Source: UBA8919 sp041658185 | GTDB lineage: Bacteria > Elusimicrobiota > UBA8919 | Direction of reading: 5' to 3' | DNA length: 64,000 nucleotides | NCBI GenBank assembly: GCA_041658185.1 | Contig: JBBAAR010000009.1 | Location: 70,754 to 134,753, forward strand | Shown: positions 1 to 6,434 of the stretch, piece after piece | How positions within the stretch are numbered: the stretch's first letter is position 1 | How the letters are laid out: each line of letters starts with the position of its first letter | The notes under the pieces: model-generated | Database searches by the model: none | What the model was told of the DNA's origin: nothing | What the model saw: the letters and a program-made list of their open reading frames with translations, nothing else | Program-made: the position numbers and the translations under genes

Positions 1-755
1 ACATAGTGAAATTGGAACCGGCCGGCGATTATTATATGGAGGATTTGGAAAATGCCGGCGGTGTCTCGGCGGTTATGTCAACGCTAAAAACGAAACTCAG
101 GGACAACCCTACCGTCTCAGGAAAACGGATTTCGGAAATAATTAAATTGGGAAGGGTTGAAAATTCCGATGTTATAAGACCGATAAACAAGCCGTACAAT
201 AAAACCGGCGGCATCGCAATTCTATTTGGAAATCTTGCACCGAACAGCTGCGTCGTAAAACAGTCGGCGGTTTCTGCGAAAGCGTTAAAATTTACAGGCA
301 AAGCAAGGATTTGCGAATCGGAAGAATCAGCGATGAATTTAATCACTCTGAAAAAAATCAAAAAGGGTGATGTAATTGTGATAAGAAATGAAGGTCCCAA
401 AGGCGGTCCCGGAATGAGAGAAATGCTGTCGCCGACTTCAGCCCTTGTCGGGATGGGACTTTCTGAGTCCGTTGCACTGATTACCGACGGCAGATTCTCC
501 GGCGGTACCCGCGGTCCGTGCATAGGACATATTTCACCCGAAGCAGTCAACGGCGGAGCCATCGGAATAATTAAAGACGGCGAAGAGATAGTCATTGATA
601 TTCCCAACAGAACAATTTCAGTTCGCCTGACGGATGTTGAAATAAAACTGCGACTTGCACGGAAAAAGCCATATGAGCCGAAAGTGAAAACCGGCTGGCT
701 TAGCCGGTATGCGAAATTGGTTTCTTCCGCAGATTTAGGAGCAGTGCTAAAGTAA
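1..755 (+). CDS. ilvD: dihydroxy-acid dehydratase, C-terminal part (partial at window edge)
   Basis: This is the C-terminal ~250 residues of dihydroxy-acid dehydratase, which converts 2,3-dihydroxy acids to 2-oxo acids in valine and isoleucine synthesis. The frame is open to the window edge, so the N-terminus with most Fe-S cysteines lies outside; the GTG at position 6 is internal. Visible family motifs are GPKGGPGMREM (about nt 394-426) and GRFSGGTRG (about nt 489-515), which holds the serine proposed as catalytic base. The protein ends normally at a TAA. ilvB and ilvN follow 7.7 kb downstream on the same strand, separated by a nuclease-like gene and a DGR, so the branched-chain genes look interrupted here. 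Identification is secure from the motifs. Confidence 0.95.
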   Translation, partial: IVKLEPAGDYYMEDLENAGGVSAVMSTLKTKLRDNPTVSGKRISEIIKLGRVENSDVIRPINKPYNKTGGIAILFGNLAPNSCVVKQSAVSAKALKFTGKARICESEESAMNLITLKKIKKGDVIVIRNEGPKGGPGMREMLSPTSALVGMGLSESVALITDGRFSGGTRGPCIGHISPEAVNGGAIGIIKDGEEIVIDIPNRTISVRLTDVEIKLRLARKKPYEPKVKTGWLSRYAKLVSSADLGAVLK

Positions 756-767
756 GGTTAAAAGTTA

Positions 768-810
768 AAGGTTTAAGGTTTAAATTTTAACCTTTAATTT
801 ATACCTTTAA
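768..810. repeat. intergenic micro-repeat with inverted arms, copy 1
   Basis: A 7-nt motif (GGTTTAA) is repeated in tandem and then followed by its reverse complement (TTAACCTTTAA and variants), so the element can fold back on itself. The same 43 nt occur without mismatch at 16637-16679 between atpA and atpG. It fills the ilvD to nuclease-like gene gap and shows no protein-coding potential. Confidence 0.8.
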
Positions 811-822
811 TTTGGTTTTATT

Positions 823-2505
823 ATGATTGATACAAAAAAACTTTTTCAAAAAATTGTTGAAGGCGTTAAAAATTCAGGCGTCGGCTCAAAGATAAAAGAG
901 ATGAGACCGCTTTCCTATAATCAGGTCAACACTTATGTTACCTGTCCGTCAAAATACAGATTCAGTTATCTGCAGACAGCTGTTGCAGATACTGCTGATG
1001 AAACGACGGTAAAAGGGGCGCAACTTGTATTTTATAATGTTTTAACTCGCACGCTCAAAGACGCATATAAGTCGGGAACTATTGCCCCGCTTGCGCAGAT
1101 AATTTCTATTTTTGAAAGATATTGGGTGCCGTCGGATTTCAGAGACCCGTCGGAAGAAATAAAATACCGCGAAGAAGGAAAAAAGATTTTAGAAAATTAT
1201 TTTCAACTTAACAAAGATGAAAAAGGTAAGGTTGCGCAAACCGTCAGCTGGAAGGACAAAGATAAAAAATTTCCCGCTCTTGACCAGAAAGTCCTTGTAC
1301 AATTCGGTGATGTAAAAATGAGTGAAAGAATAAACAGAATTATGGTTTTGCCCGACGGAAGTTATGAGTCCGTAATTTACAGGATGTCAAGACCGTGGGG
1401 AACGGATTTAAGACCCGCACTATTTCTTGCCGCCGCAAAAAAACTTTTTCCGTTTAGACGCCACAAAATCACTTATTATTACCTGCGGGAAAATAAAAAA
1501 GTTGTCTGCGACATAAAAAAAGACATTACGGAAAAACTTAACATTATGGTAAAAAGTGTTGCAACAGGAATTGTAAAAGGCGAGTTTTCCCCGGATAAGG
1601 GCTCATGGTGCGCTATATGTAATTTCAGAAGTTCCTGTTCAATGTGGGCTGGTTTCAAAATTGAGCGCGGCAGGTTCCGGCTTTCTTATTCAAAAATGAA
1701 TGTGTTCTTAAACTGTCCCCGCCAGTACAGATTTATATATGTTGACAAAGTAAGAACAAAACCCCACTCGTTTTTTTCAATAGGAACAAGCATCCACGAA
1801 GCATTTGAAAGTTTCTACGATTACGACGGAATTATGAAGCGTCCTCGCATTGGTTATCTTTTGCGACTACTTAAGGCATCATGGAAAAGCGACGGGTACA
1901 TAGAGGACGGCGTCAACGAACAGGAGTATTATAAAAAAGCGGAAAAGATGATAAAAAATTATTACAAAACATTCGTTGAAAAAAACAAATTCAGAAAGGC
2001 ATACAAAATTGAGGAGTATTTTGAACTTCCCATCGGCAAAAAGGGCTTGATGACCGGTTTTATAGACCGTCTTGATGAAAATGAAGACGGAAGTTACGAA
2101 ATTATGGATTATAAAACGGAACCGAAATGGCCCGATGAAAAAATTATGGACGACCACAAACTTCAACTCACGCTTTACTGGTGGGCATGCAAGGAAGGAA
2201 AATTGACGCCTGTTCCGCCGTCGGCACTTTCACTTTTTATGCTTGAATTTGACAAAAAAGTTACATTTTTTCCGAATATAACCGGATCCGATTTAAAAAA
2301 AGACGATATAGACATCAACAAAATGATTGACGAAAATGTAGCATTAGTTGATAAAACGGTTGAAGAAATAGAAAAATGCCTGGCACTTTTTAAAGACGGA
2401 GGCCACCATCCTGACGAGTCATTCCCGCCTAAAGAAAATGTTTGGTGTTCCCACTGCGATTTCCGATTTGATTGCCCGTTGTTTGCGACAGAAAAGAAGT
2501 TATAA
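823..2505 (+). CDS. tandem PD-(D/E)XK nuclease-like protein with two Cys4 (Fe-S type) halves
   Basis: A 560-residue protein built from two copies of a RecB/AddB/Cas4-like PD-(D/E)XK domain. The C-terminal copy (about 285-560) looks active: D415, then D429-Y-K431, then a QLTLYWW helix near 448, with cysteines C298, C542, C545 and C551 placed as in nucleases that carry a 4Fe-4S cluster. The N-terminal copy (about 30-275) keeps the same four-cysteine pattern (C41, C263, C266, C272), but the catalytic positions read N171, I185 and R187 at identical spacing, so it should be catalytically dead. No helicase domain is attached. It lies 67 nt after ilvD. The fold assignment is firm. The role (DNA repair or processing) is inferred only from the family, and the substrate is unknown. 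Confidence 0.8.
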   Translation: MIDTKKLFQKIVEGVKNSGVGSKIKEMRPLSYNQVNTYVTCPSKYRFSYLQTAVADTADETTVKGAQLVFYNVLTRTLKDAYKSGTIAPLAQIISIFERYWVPSDFRDPSEEIKYREEGKKILENYFQLNKDEKGKVAQTVSWKDKDKKFPALDQKVLVQFGDVKMSERINRIMVLPDGSYESVIYRMSRPWGTDLRPALFLAAAKKLFPFRRHKITYYYLRENKKVVCDIKKDITEKLNIMVKSVATGIVKGEFSPDKGSWCAICNFRSSCSMWAGFKIERGRFRLSYSKMNVFLNCPRQYRFIYVDKVRTKPHSFFSIGTSIHEAFESFYDYDGIMKRPRIGYLLRLLKASWKSDGYIEDGVNEQEYYKKAEKMIKNYYKTFVEKNKFRKAYKIEEYFELPIGKKGLMTGFIDRLDENEDGSYEIMDYKTEPKWPDEKIMDDHKLQLTLYWWACKEGKLTPVPPSALSLFMLEFDKKVTFFPNITGSDLKKDDIDINKMIDENVALVDKTVEEIEKCLALFKDGGHHPDESFPPKENVWCSHCDFRFDCPLFATEKKL

Positions 2506-2614
2506 ATAAGTTACAAATAAGTTACCCAAAAGTTACAATAGATTATGTATAATAATAGTATGAAAACGCAGACAAATATCATTAAAACGCATAAATTTCG
2601 TTATTTAAGTTCCT

Positions 2615-2642
2615 TATCTATCTATCTATCTATCTATCTATC
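2615..2642. repeat. TATC tetranucleotide tract (7 units) upstream of the DGR target gene
   Basis: Seven perfect TATC units lie about 105 nt before the start of the DGR target protein. A TATAAT hexamer at 2548-2553 is a plausible -10 box (its -35 is weak), which would place the tract in the 5' untranslated leader. Perfect tetranucleotide tracts of this length are prone to slipped-strand change. Because this one is outside the coding region, any length change would alter leader structure or promoter spacing, not the reading frame. Confidence 0.75.
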
Positions 2643-2688
2643 CTTGTGAAGATAAAAAAGGAAAGGTAAATAGCGGCAAAAAAGAAAG

Positions 2689-2725
2689 AAACCGGTTCAC
2701 AAGTAAGTGGGCTGGTTTTTTATTT
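2689..2725 (+). terminator. terminator-like hairpin in the leader of the DGR target gene (possible attenuator)
   Basis: A 12-bp stem with three G-T wobbles (arms 2689-2700 and 2707-2718, 6-nt loop) runs straight into a T-rich tract at 2716-2725. It sits 22 nt before the start codon of the DGR target, between the TATC tract and the GGAGG ribosome-binding site at 2736-2740. It could terminate upstream transcripts or act as an attenuator. No known riboswitch aptamer was recognised in front of it. Confidence 0.55.
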
Positions 2726-2746
2726 CCTGTTTTTGGGAGGTACGTT

Positions 2747-3742
2747 ATGAAACAGTTTAAGATTGAAGATTTAACCCTGAATCAAGTTCAGGGGAAGATT
2801 TTGCTGTTCGCTATTTTCTCTTTACTATTCACCCTTCACCCTTTACGGCTTACCGCCGGCAACCTTGACAGTCCGAGTGCGCCTGCGGCGACGGGGGTAA
2901 CGCTGACTGACATAAGAAACCGTATATCAAGCGGCACCGCAGCCGGAACACACTCGCTTCAACCCTCTGCCTCGCCCGCTTCAACCGGATATACTTTACA
3001 ACAGATATACGATGCTGTGCCCGCATCTACCACGACTGCGACAGCGGGTGATGTTCTTAGCAACAGAACATTCATACAAAGAGCAGCCGGCGTAATGTCA
3101 TATTCAACCGGAACCCTTCCTACCCAGACCTTATCTGCGGCGAATGAGACGGTGAGTGCGGGATATTATGCGGCGACTACGCTATCAGCGGTGGATGCCG
3201 ACCTTGCGGTAGGAAACATCAAAACAGGTGTAAATATATTCGGCAAGGCAGGCACTCTTACAAGCGGTGCCGTTCCGGATACCGACCAGACAACAAGTTA
3301 TACGGCAACTGTCGGTGAAGACCACGATTATCAGCCCGCCGCTACTCAGATGAATTATACGCTTAACGGAACTACGACGACAACTGATAACCGTACGGGG
3401 CTGGAGTGGGCGCAAAATGGAACAGGTGCGGGCTGTAATAGCGGCACTGCTATCACATGGGAACAGGCCTTGACATTTTGCGAGGGCTTGAATTTTGCCG
3501 GACGCACCGATTGGCGTTTGCCCAATGCGAAGGAACTGTTTTCCATTGTGAGGTTTGAAGGTGCGGCACCGTTTATAAACCAGACCGCATTTCCAAACAC
3601 GGTATCCAATTATTACTGGACGAGCACAACATATGTGCCGACTACTGCCTACGCCATGATTGTGAACTTCAGTAACGGCAACGTGACCAACGACGGTAAG
3701 ACCACTCTCTATTATGTCCGTCCGGTTCGCGGAGGCCCGTAG
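2747..3742 (+). CDS. DGR target: secreted DUF1566 (Lcl C-terminal, C-type-lectin-like) protein
   Basis: A 331-residue exported protein that is the diversified product of the DGR. A hydrophobic segment (about 18-37) serves as signal sequence. Low-complexity Thr/Ser/Ala-rich sequence follows, then an 'AGYY...GNIKTGVNIFGKAGT' type module (about 140-175) common in phage-tail and surface proteins. From about residue 219 comes a DUF1566 domain with GLEWAQ, WEQALTFCEGL, TDWRLPNAKEL and a Y-Y-V-R-P-V-R-G-G ending. Residues 296-331 lie in the variable repeat and differ from the template only at template Asn and Thr codons. In known DGRs this C-type-lectin fold presents the varied residues for ligand binding. 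The ligand here is unknown. The start is set by GGAGG at 2736-2740. Confidence 0.92.
   Translation: MKQFKIEDLTLNQVQGKILLFAIFSLLFTLHPLRLTAGNLDSPSAPAATGVTLTDIRNRISSGTAAGTHSLQPSASPASTGYTLQQIYDAVPASTTTATAGDVLSNRTFIQRAAGVMSYSTGTLPTQTLSAANETVSAGYYAATTLSAVDADLAVGNIKTGVNIFGKAGTLTSGAVPDTDQTTSYTATVGEDHDYQPAATQMNYTLNGTTTTTDNRTGLEWAQNGTGAGCNSGTAITWEQALTFCEGLNFAGRTDWRLPNAKELFSIVRFEGAAPFINQTAFPNTVSNYYWTSTTYVPTTAYAMIVNFSNGNVTNDGKTTLYYVRPVRGGP
3631..3739 (+). repeat. DGR variable repeat (VR)
   Basis: These 109 bp at the 3' end of the target gene match the template repeat at 4752-4860 (offset 1121). Ten differences lie at VR 3642, 3647, 3650, 3672, 3687, 3695, 3696, 3705, 3707 and 3708, and in every case the template base is A. 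The 3' part (3709-3736) is identical and would be the initiation-of-mutagenic-homing segment. One further G/C difference at 3737 lies beyond it, as expected where IMH and IMH* diverge. The stop codon follows directly at 3740-3742. Confidence 0.95.
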
Positions 3743-3770
3743 GTTATTTGGTTATTTGATTATTTGGGGG

Positions 3771-3793
3771 TTTCAGGGGGTATCCCCCTGAAA
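3771..3793. other. perfect hairpin downstream of VR (candidate DGR target-recognition hairpin)
   Basis: A 10-bp perfect stem (arms 3771-3780 and 3784-3793, loop TAT) with a G5/C5 core lies 31 nt after the VR. In the Bordetella phage DGR a hairpin just downstream of the VR promotes homing. No U-tract follows on the + strand (it is followed by A's), so it is not a standard intrinsic terminator for the target gene. The distance from the VR is larger than in the Bordetella case. Confidence 0.5.
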
Positions 3794-3800
3794 AAATGAA

Positions 3801-4055
3801 ATGGCAAAATTAAGAAAAAAAGGGATATTTTATCTGCTTGAGGGAGAAGAAGCGAAAAAATTCGCTTCGGTTCTCGGTCTTAAACTGATAGAGAAAAAAG
3901 TTACAGAGCCGTCCGGTGAAACAAAAATCAATTTAAGTTGCGGTTTCCCTCATAGCGGACTGGACAAGTATATCGGAAAACTACTTCGCATGGGCGAAGA
4001 TGTTGAGATTGTAGAAAACGGGAATGTCGTTGAAAAAATTCACCCCGTTAGATAA
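3801..4055 (+). CDS. small MutS domain-I-like DGR accessory protein
   Basis: An 84-residue protein between the DGR target and Avd. By eye it follows the MutS mismatch-recognition domain I: residues 8-27 (G-I-F-Y then L-L-E-G-E-E-A-K-K) align without gaps to the MutS segment G-D-F-Y-E-L-F-x-D-D-A-K. Later residues (CGFPHSGLDKYIGKLLRMG then DVEIVE) match the A-G-I-P-x-H-x-x-x-x-Y-L-x-K-L-V-x-x-G-x-x-V-A-I-C-E block. The Glu of the Phe-x-Glu mismatch wedge is Leu12 here. Nothing else of MutS is present. I recall MutS-like accessory proteins being reported for some DGRs. Its role in homing is unknown. No strong ribosome-binding site is visible. Confidence 0.65.
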   Translation: MAKLRKKGIFYLLEGEEAKKFASVLGLKLIEKKVTEPSGETKINLSCGFPHSGLDKYIGKLLRMGEDVEIVENGNVVEKIHPVR

Positions 4056-4079
4056 CCAAAGAACAGTATCTAACGGGGT
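4042..4079. other. 13-bp perfect inverted repeat between MutS-I-like gene and avd
   Basis: Arms 4042-4054 and 4067-4079 pair perfectly around a 12-nt loop. The left arm contains the last codons and stop of the MutS-I-like gene, and the right arm ends 14 nt before the avd start. No T-tract follows, so termination is unlikely. An mRNA processing or translational-coupling structure, or a DNA structure used by the DGR, is possible. Confidence 0.6.
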
Positions 4080-4093
4080 AAAGGTGGTCAAAA

Positions 4094-4450
4094 ATGGCTC
4101 AATATGAACACTTGCCGATATACAAAAAGATGTTTGACCTGACCGTTTACATAGAGCAGATTGTCAAGAATTTCAGCAGATACCATAAATATACCATCGG
4201 CAGTGAAATGAGAAATCTGTCCCGTGAAGTTTTAGTGCTGGTGATAAAAGCGAACTCCGAAAAAGACAAAAAAGAGATGCTGCTGAAAGTAAGGGAAAAA
4301 CTTGAAGAAATGAAAATTCTGGCACGGCTCGCCAAGGAGGTGAAAGCGTTCGGGAGTTTTAAGTCCTTTGAGTATCTCGTGAAAGAGTTAGTTGATATAA
4401 GCAGACAGAATGAGGGCTGGCTGAGGAGCCAGAATCCCGTTTCTAAATAG
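4094..4450 (+). CDS. avd: DGR accessory variability determinant Avd (four-helix bundle)
   Basis: A 118-residue, all-helical, basic protein of the Avd / S23-like four-helix family. It begins M-A-Q-Y-E-H-L-P-I-Y-K-K, typical of the first helix, and has amphipathic helices throughout with the usual NLSREVLVLVIKANS segment. In characterised DGRs Avd forms a pentameric barrel that binds the reverse transcriptase and the template RNA and is needed for cDNA synthesis. Its position between the target and the template repeat, on the same strand, is the classic DGR order. A short imperfect hairpin overlaps its stop codon (4436-4457). Confidence 0.9.
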   Translation: MAQYEHLPIYKKMFDLTVYIEQIVKNFSRYHKYTIGSEMRNLSREVLVLVIKANSEKDKKEMLLKVREKLEEMKILARLAKEVKAFGSFKSFEYLVKELVDISRQNEGWLRSQNPVSK

Positions 4451-4751
4451 GAACGGGGGCGTGCTCAGGTAACACACGGGGCACCCTCGCCACCCCGGAA
4501 TAATCGGGGTATTATATTCAGGGCTGTTTACTCTTTTTTCCCGGAGATGATTGCCCGGTGACTCCGAAATAATCCGACAGGATTTACAGGATAAAACCGG
4601 AACCACGAATAGACACGAATAAACACGAACAATAAAAATTGTAGGCACGAATTTATTCGTGCAAATTAGTGTTCATTCGTGGCAAAAAACAATGAATTAA
4701 AAATCCTGTTAATCCTGTCAAAGATGTCTTATCGGAGAAAGTGCGGGGGTT
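4451..4751 (+). ncRNA. avd-to-TR spacer, probable 5' part of the DGR template RNA
   Basis: This 301-nt stretch has no convincing ORF. In studied DGRs the priming and template RNA includes sequence flanking the template repeat, so this stretch probably belongs to that RNA; this is inference from position. It contains CCCCG/CGGGG pairing near 4494-4518 and a large composite inverted repeat at 4576-4719, followed by a G-rich stretch (GTGCGGGGG, 4741-4749) immediately before the TR. Confidence 0.45.
4576..4719. repeat. nested inverted repeat (CACGAAT family inside GACAGGAT arms)
   Basis: The outer arms 4576-4592 and 4703-4719 pair at 16 of 17 positions. Inside them are CACGAAT tandem motifs (about 4603-4630) and the complementary ATTCGTG motifs (about 4665-4682), with a GCACGAAT/ATTCGTGC mini-hairpin between. 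The CACGAAT family recurs at 19866, 21067-21197, 33045-33152 and 51386-51452. It looks like a dispersed element lodged in the DGR spacer. Confidence 0.75.
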
Positions 4752-4860
4752 ATATGTGCCGAATACTACCAACGCCATGATTGTGAACTTCAATAACGGC
4801 AACGTGAACAACGACAATAAGACCAATAACTATTATGTCCGTCCGGTTCGCGGAGGCGCG
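4752..4860 (+). repeat. DGR template repeat (TR)
   Basis: A 109-bp template for mutagenic retrohoming, just upstream of the reverse transcriptase. It reads as the target protein's C-terminus with AAT and AAC (Asn) codons at the variable positions, the usual design that lets A-to-N change reach many residues without making stops. Adenines at 4763, 4768, 4771, 4793, 4808, 4816, 4817, 4826, 4828 and 4829 are replaced in the VR. No non-adenine base is changed up to 4857. Homology stops abruptly at 4751. Confidence 0.95.
4852..4856 (+). promoter_or_regulatory. GGAGG ribosome-binding site of the RT inside the TR
   Basis: GGAGG at the 3' end of the template repeat lies 9 nt before ATG 4866. It chooses that ATG over the GTG at 4860, which is only 3 nt from the GGAGG. 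The same bases in the VR lie just before the target gene's stop, so this Shine-Dalgarno is part of the copied element. Confidence 0.7.
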
Positions 4861-4865
4861 TGTGT

Positions 4866-6434
4866 ATGAATGACTTGTTTTCATTTCAAAATATCTACAG
4901 ATGTTATCTGAAATGCCGCAGAAAAAAAAGGAATACGGCAAACGCTCTGCGTTTTGAGACGCATCTTGAAGACAACATCTGCAAACTGGAAGAGGAATTG
5001 AAAACAAAAAAATATCAGCCGGCCCGTTCTGTCTGCTTTGTTGCAAAAAAGCCGAAGTTTAGAGAGGTATTCGCGGCGGATTTCAGGGATAGGGTTGTTC
5101 ATCACATTCTGGTATCTTATCTTGAAAAAATTTTTGAACCGGTTTTTATTTATGACTCCTGGGCGTGCCGAATGAACAAGGGAACTCAGGCGGCGGTTAA
5201 ACGACTGCGGAAATTCACCCGTTCAATTACTTTCAACGGGACACAGCAAGCGTTTTATTTGCAGTTGGACATAAAAAGTTTTTTCGTAAATATAAACAAA
5301 AACATACTTTCCGGTATTGTAAGCCGGAAAACGGACAATTCTGATATTTTGTGGCTGCTGGGAAAAGTCCTTAACAACGACTGCACGAAAAATTATGTTT
5401 ATAAGGGAAACAGGAAACTTCTTGATATGGTTCCCCCGCACAAGACGCTTTTTAACACGGCGCCGCATAAAGGGCTGCCGATAGGAAATCTTACAAGCCA
5501 GTTTTTTGCCAATGTTTATTTGAATGAGTTAGACCAGTTCGTAAAGCATAATTTGAAAGCGAAGTATTATCTGCGGTATGTGGACGATTTTATTCTGCTG
5601 TCCGGGGATAAAGAACAGTTGACTTTATGGAAAGCGGAGATAGAGAAGTTTTTGCGGGAAAAACTGGATTTGGAACTAAATCCTAAAATGGAGAAACTGG
5701 GCTCCGTTTCAAACGGGATTGATTTTCTCGGCTATATCGTGAGACCGGCGTATATGCTTGTCCGAAGACGGGTCGTGAACAATTGTAAATCAAAACTGGC
5801 GTTAATAGAGAAAAAACTCGGACACCGTTTCCGGCGAGGGGTTCTTGAATTTCCTCCGGATATCGTGCGGAAAACGAAGGACTCGCTCTCCTCGTATCTG
5901 GCGCATTTCGCGCTGGCGAGTTCGTATAATCTCATAAAAGCGCTCGGCAGGAAATTCGGATTTGTCGGGGATTTCTGGAAATATTCGGGTCTCGTGTCCC
6001 CGCATTACTTCGTAAGTAAAATGAAACAGTACGAGTTTTTCAAAAGGACGATTTGTGAATCCGGGCAGAGTCAGGTTATGATTTTCTTTCAGTCGGGGTG
6101 TTTTTATGAATTTTACGGCGAAGATTCTGAAGTTGCGGGCAAAGTTTTCGGGTTAAAGCAAAAAGAGATTGCCACGGGCTTACGCCCTCGCAATGACATT
6201 GTAGAAGGCAGTCATTGCGAACGAAGTGAAGCAATCTCTCGCAATGACAAAAATTGTTTTGCTGGTTTTCCGATAGGTCTTGAGAGGAAATATGCCGGTA
6301 TTGCGGCGGGAAACGGCTACTCCGTTTATGTTGTCAGCCAGATGAATGATTTTTGTTTCAATCATAAAATCCTGCCGCGCGTTTTGACCAAAAAATACAT
6401 AAGTGAAACCGGAGGCAAATATGAAAAAACTTAA
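4866..6434 (+). CDS. DGR reverse transcriptase with C-terminal MutS domain-I-like module
   Basis: A 522-residue reverse transcriptase that copies the template RNA into adenine-mutagenised cDNA. RT motifs are the catalytic aspartate at D135 (LQLDIKSFF), the DGR-type I-G-N-L-T-S-Q at 206-212 in place of the usual QG motif, and the YVDD box at 238-241, followed by the thumb. Unusually, the C-terminus (about 400-510) resembles MutS domain I: a G-C-F-Y-E-F-Y-G-E-D stretch with F413-Y-E415, the Phe-x-Glu mismatch wedge of MutS, and later A-G-F-P-I-G-L with G-Y-S-V-Y-V-V-S-Q. Residues about 434-461, between these halves, are encoded by a dispersed palindromic repeat. Its last 14 nt overlap the next gene. 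I am sure of the RT; the MutS-like part is by eye. Confidence 0.93.
   Translation: MNDLFSFQNIYRCYLKCRRKKRNTANALRFETHLEDNICKLEEELKTKKYQPARSVCFVAKKPKFREVFAADFRDRVVHHILVSYLEKIFEPVFIYDSWACRMNKGTQAAVKRLRKFTRSITFNGTQQAFYLQLDIKSFFVNINKNILSGIVSRKTDNSDILWLLGKVLNNDCTKNYVYKGNRKLLDMVPPHKTLFNTAPHKGLPIGNLTSQFFANVYLNELDQFVKHNLKAKYYLRYVDDFILLSGDKEQLTLWKAEIEKFLREKLDLELNPKMEKLGSVSNGIDFLGYIVRPAYMLVRRRVVNNCKSKLALIEKKLGHRFRRGVLEFPPDIVRKTKDSLSSYLAHFALASSYNLIKALGRKFGFVGDFWKYSGLVSPHYFVSKMKQYEFFKRTICESGQSQVMIFFQSGCFYEFYGEDSEVAGKVFGLKQKEIATGLRPRNDIVEGSHCERSEAISRNDKNCFAGFPIGLERKYAGIAAGNGYSVYVVSQMNDFCFNHKILPRVLTKKYISETGGKYEKT
6165..6248. repeat. palindromic dispersed repeat inserted in frame in the RT gene
   Basis: Nested complementary blocks (GAGATTGC 6165-6172 with GCAATCTC 6231-6238; GCAATGAC 6190-6197 with GTCATTGC 6211-6218; GCAATGAC again at 6241-6248) mark a REP-like element of a type I recall from many bacterial genomes, whose translation reads H-C-E-R-S-E-A-I-S-R-N-D. 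It is read through in frame inside the MutS-like module, much as palindromic elements are tolerated in Rickettsia genes. Confidence 0.8.

Noticed and set aside
2615..2642. TATC tract as a translated repeat
   Set aside because: Stops occur in the frames around it, and the downstream gene has its own GGAGG and ATG over 100 nt later.
3771..3793. Intrinsic terminator for the DGR target gene
   Set aside because: The stem is followed by A's, not T's, on the + strand, and the downstream accessory genes need transcription through it.
4866..6434. Group II intron or retron reverse transcriptase
   Set aside because: The I-G-N-L-T-S-Q motif, adjacent Avd, and the TR/VR pair with adenine-only changes identify a DGR; there is no intron RNA or maturase domain.
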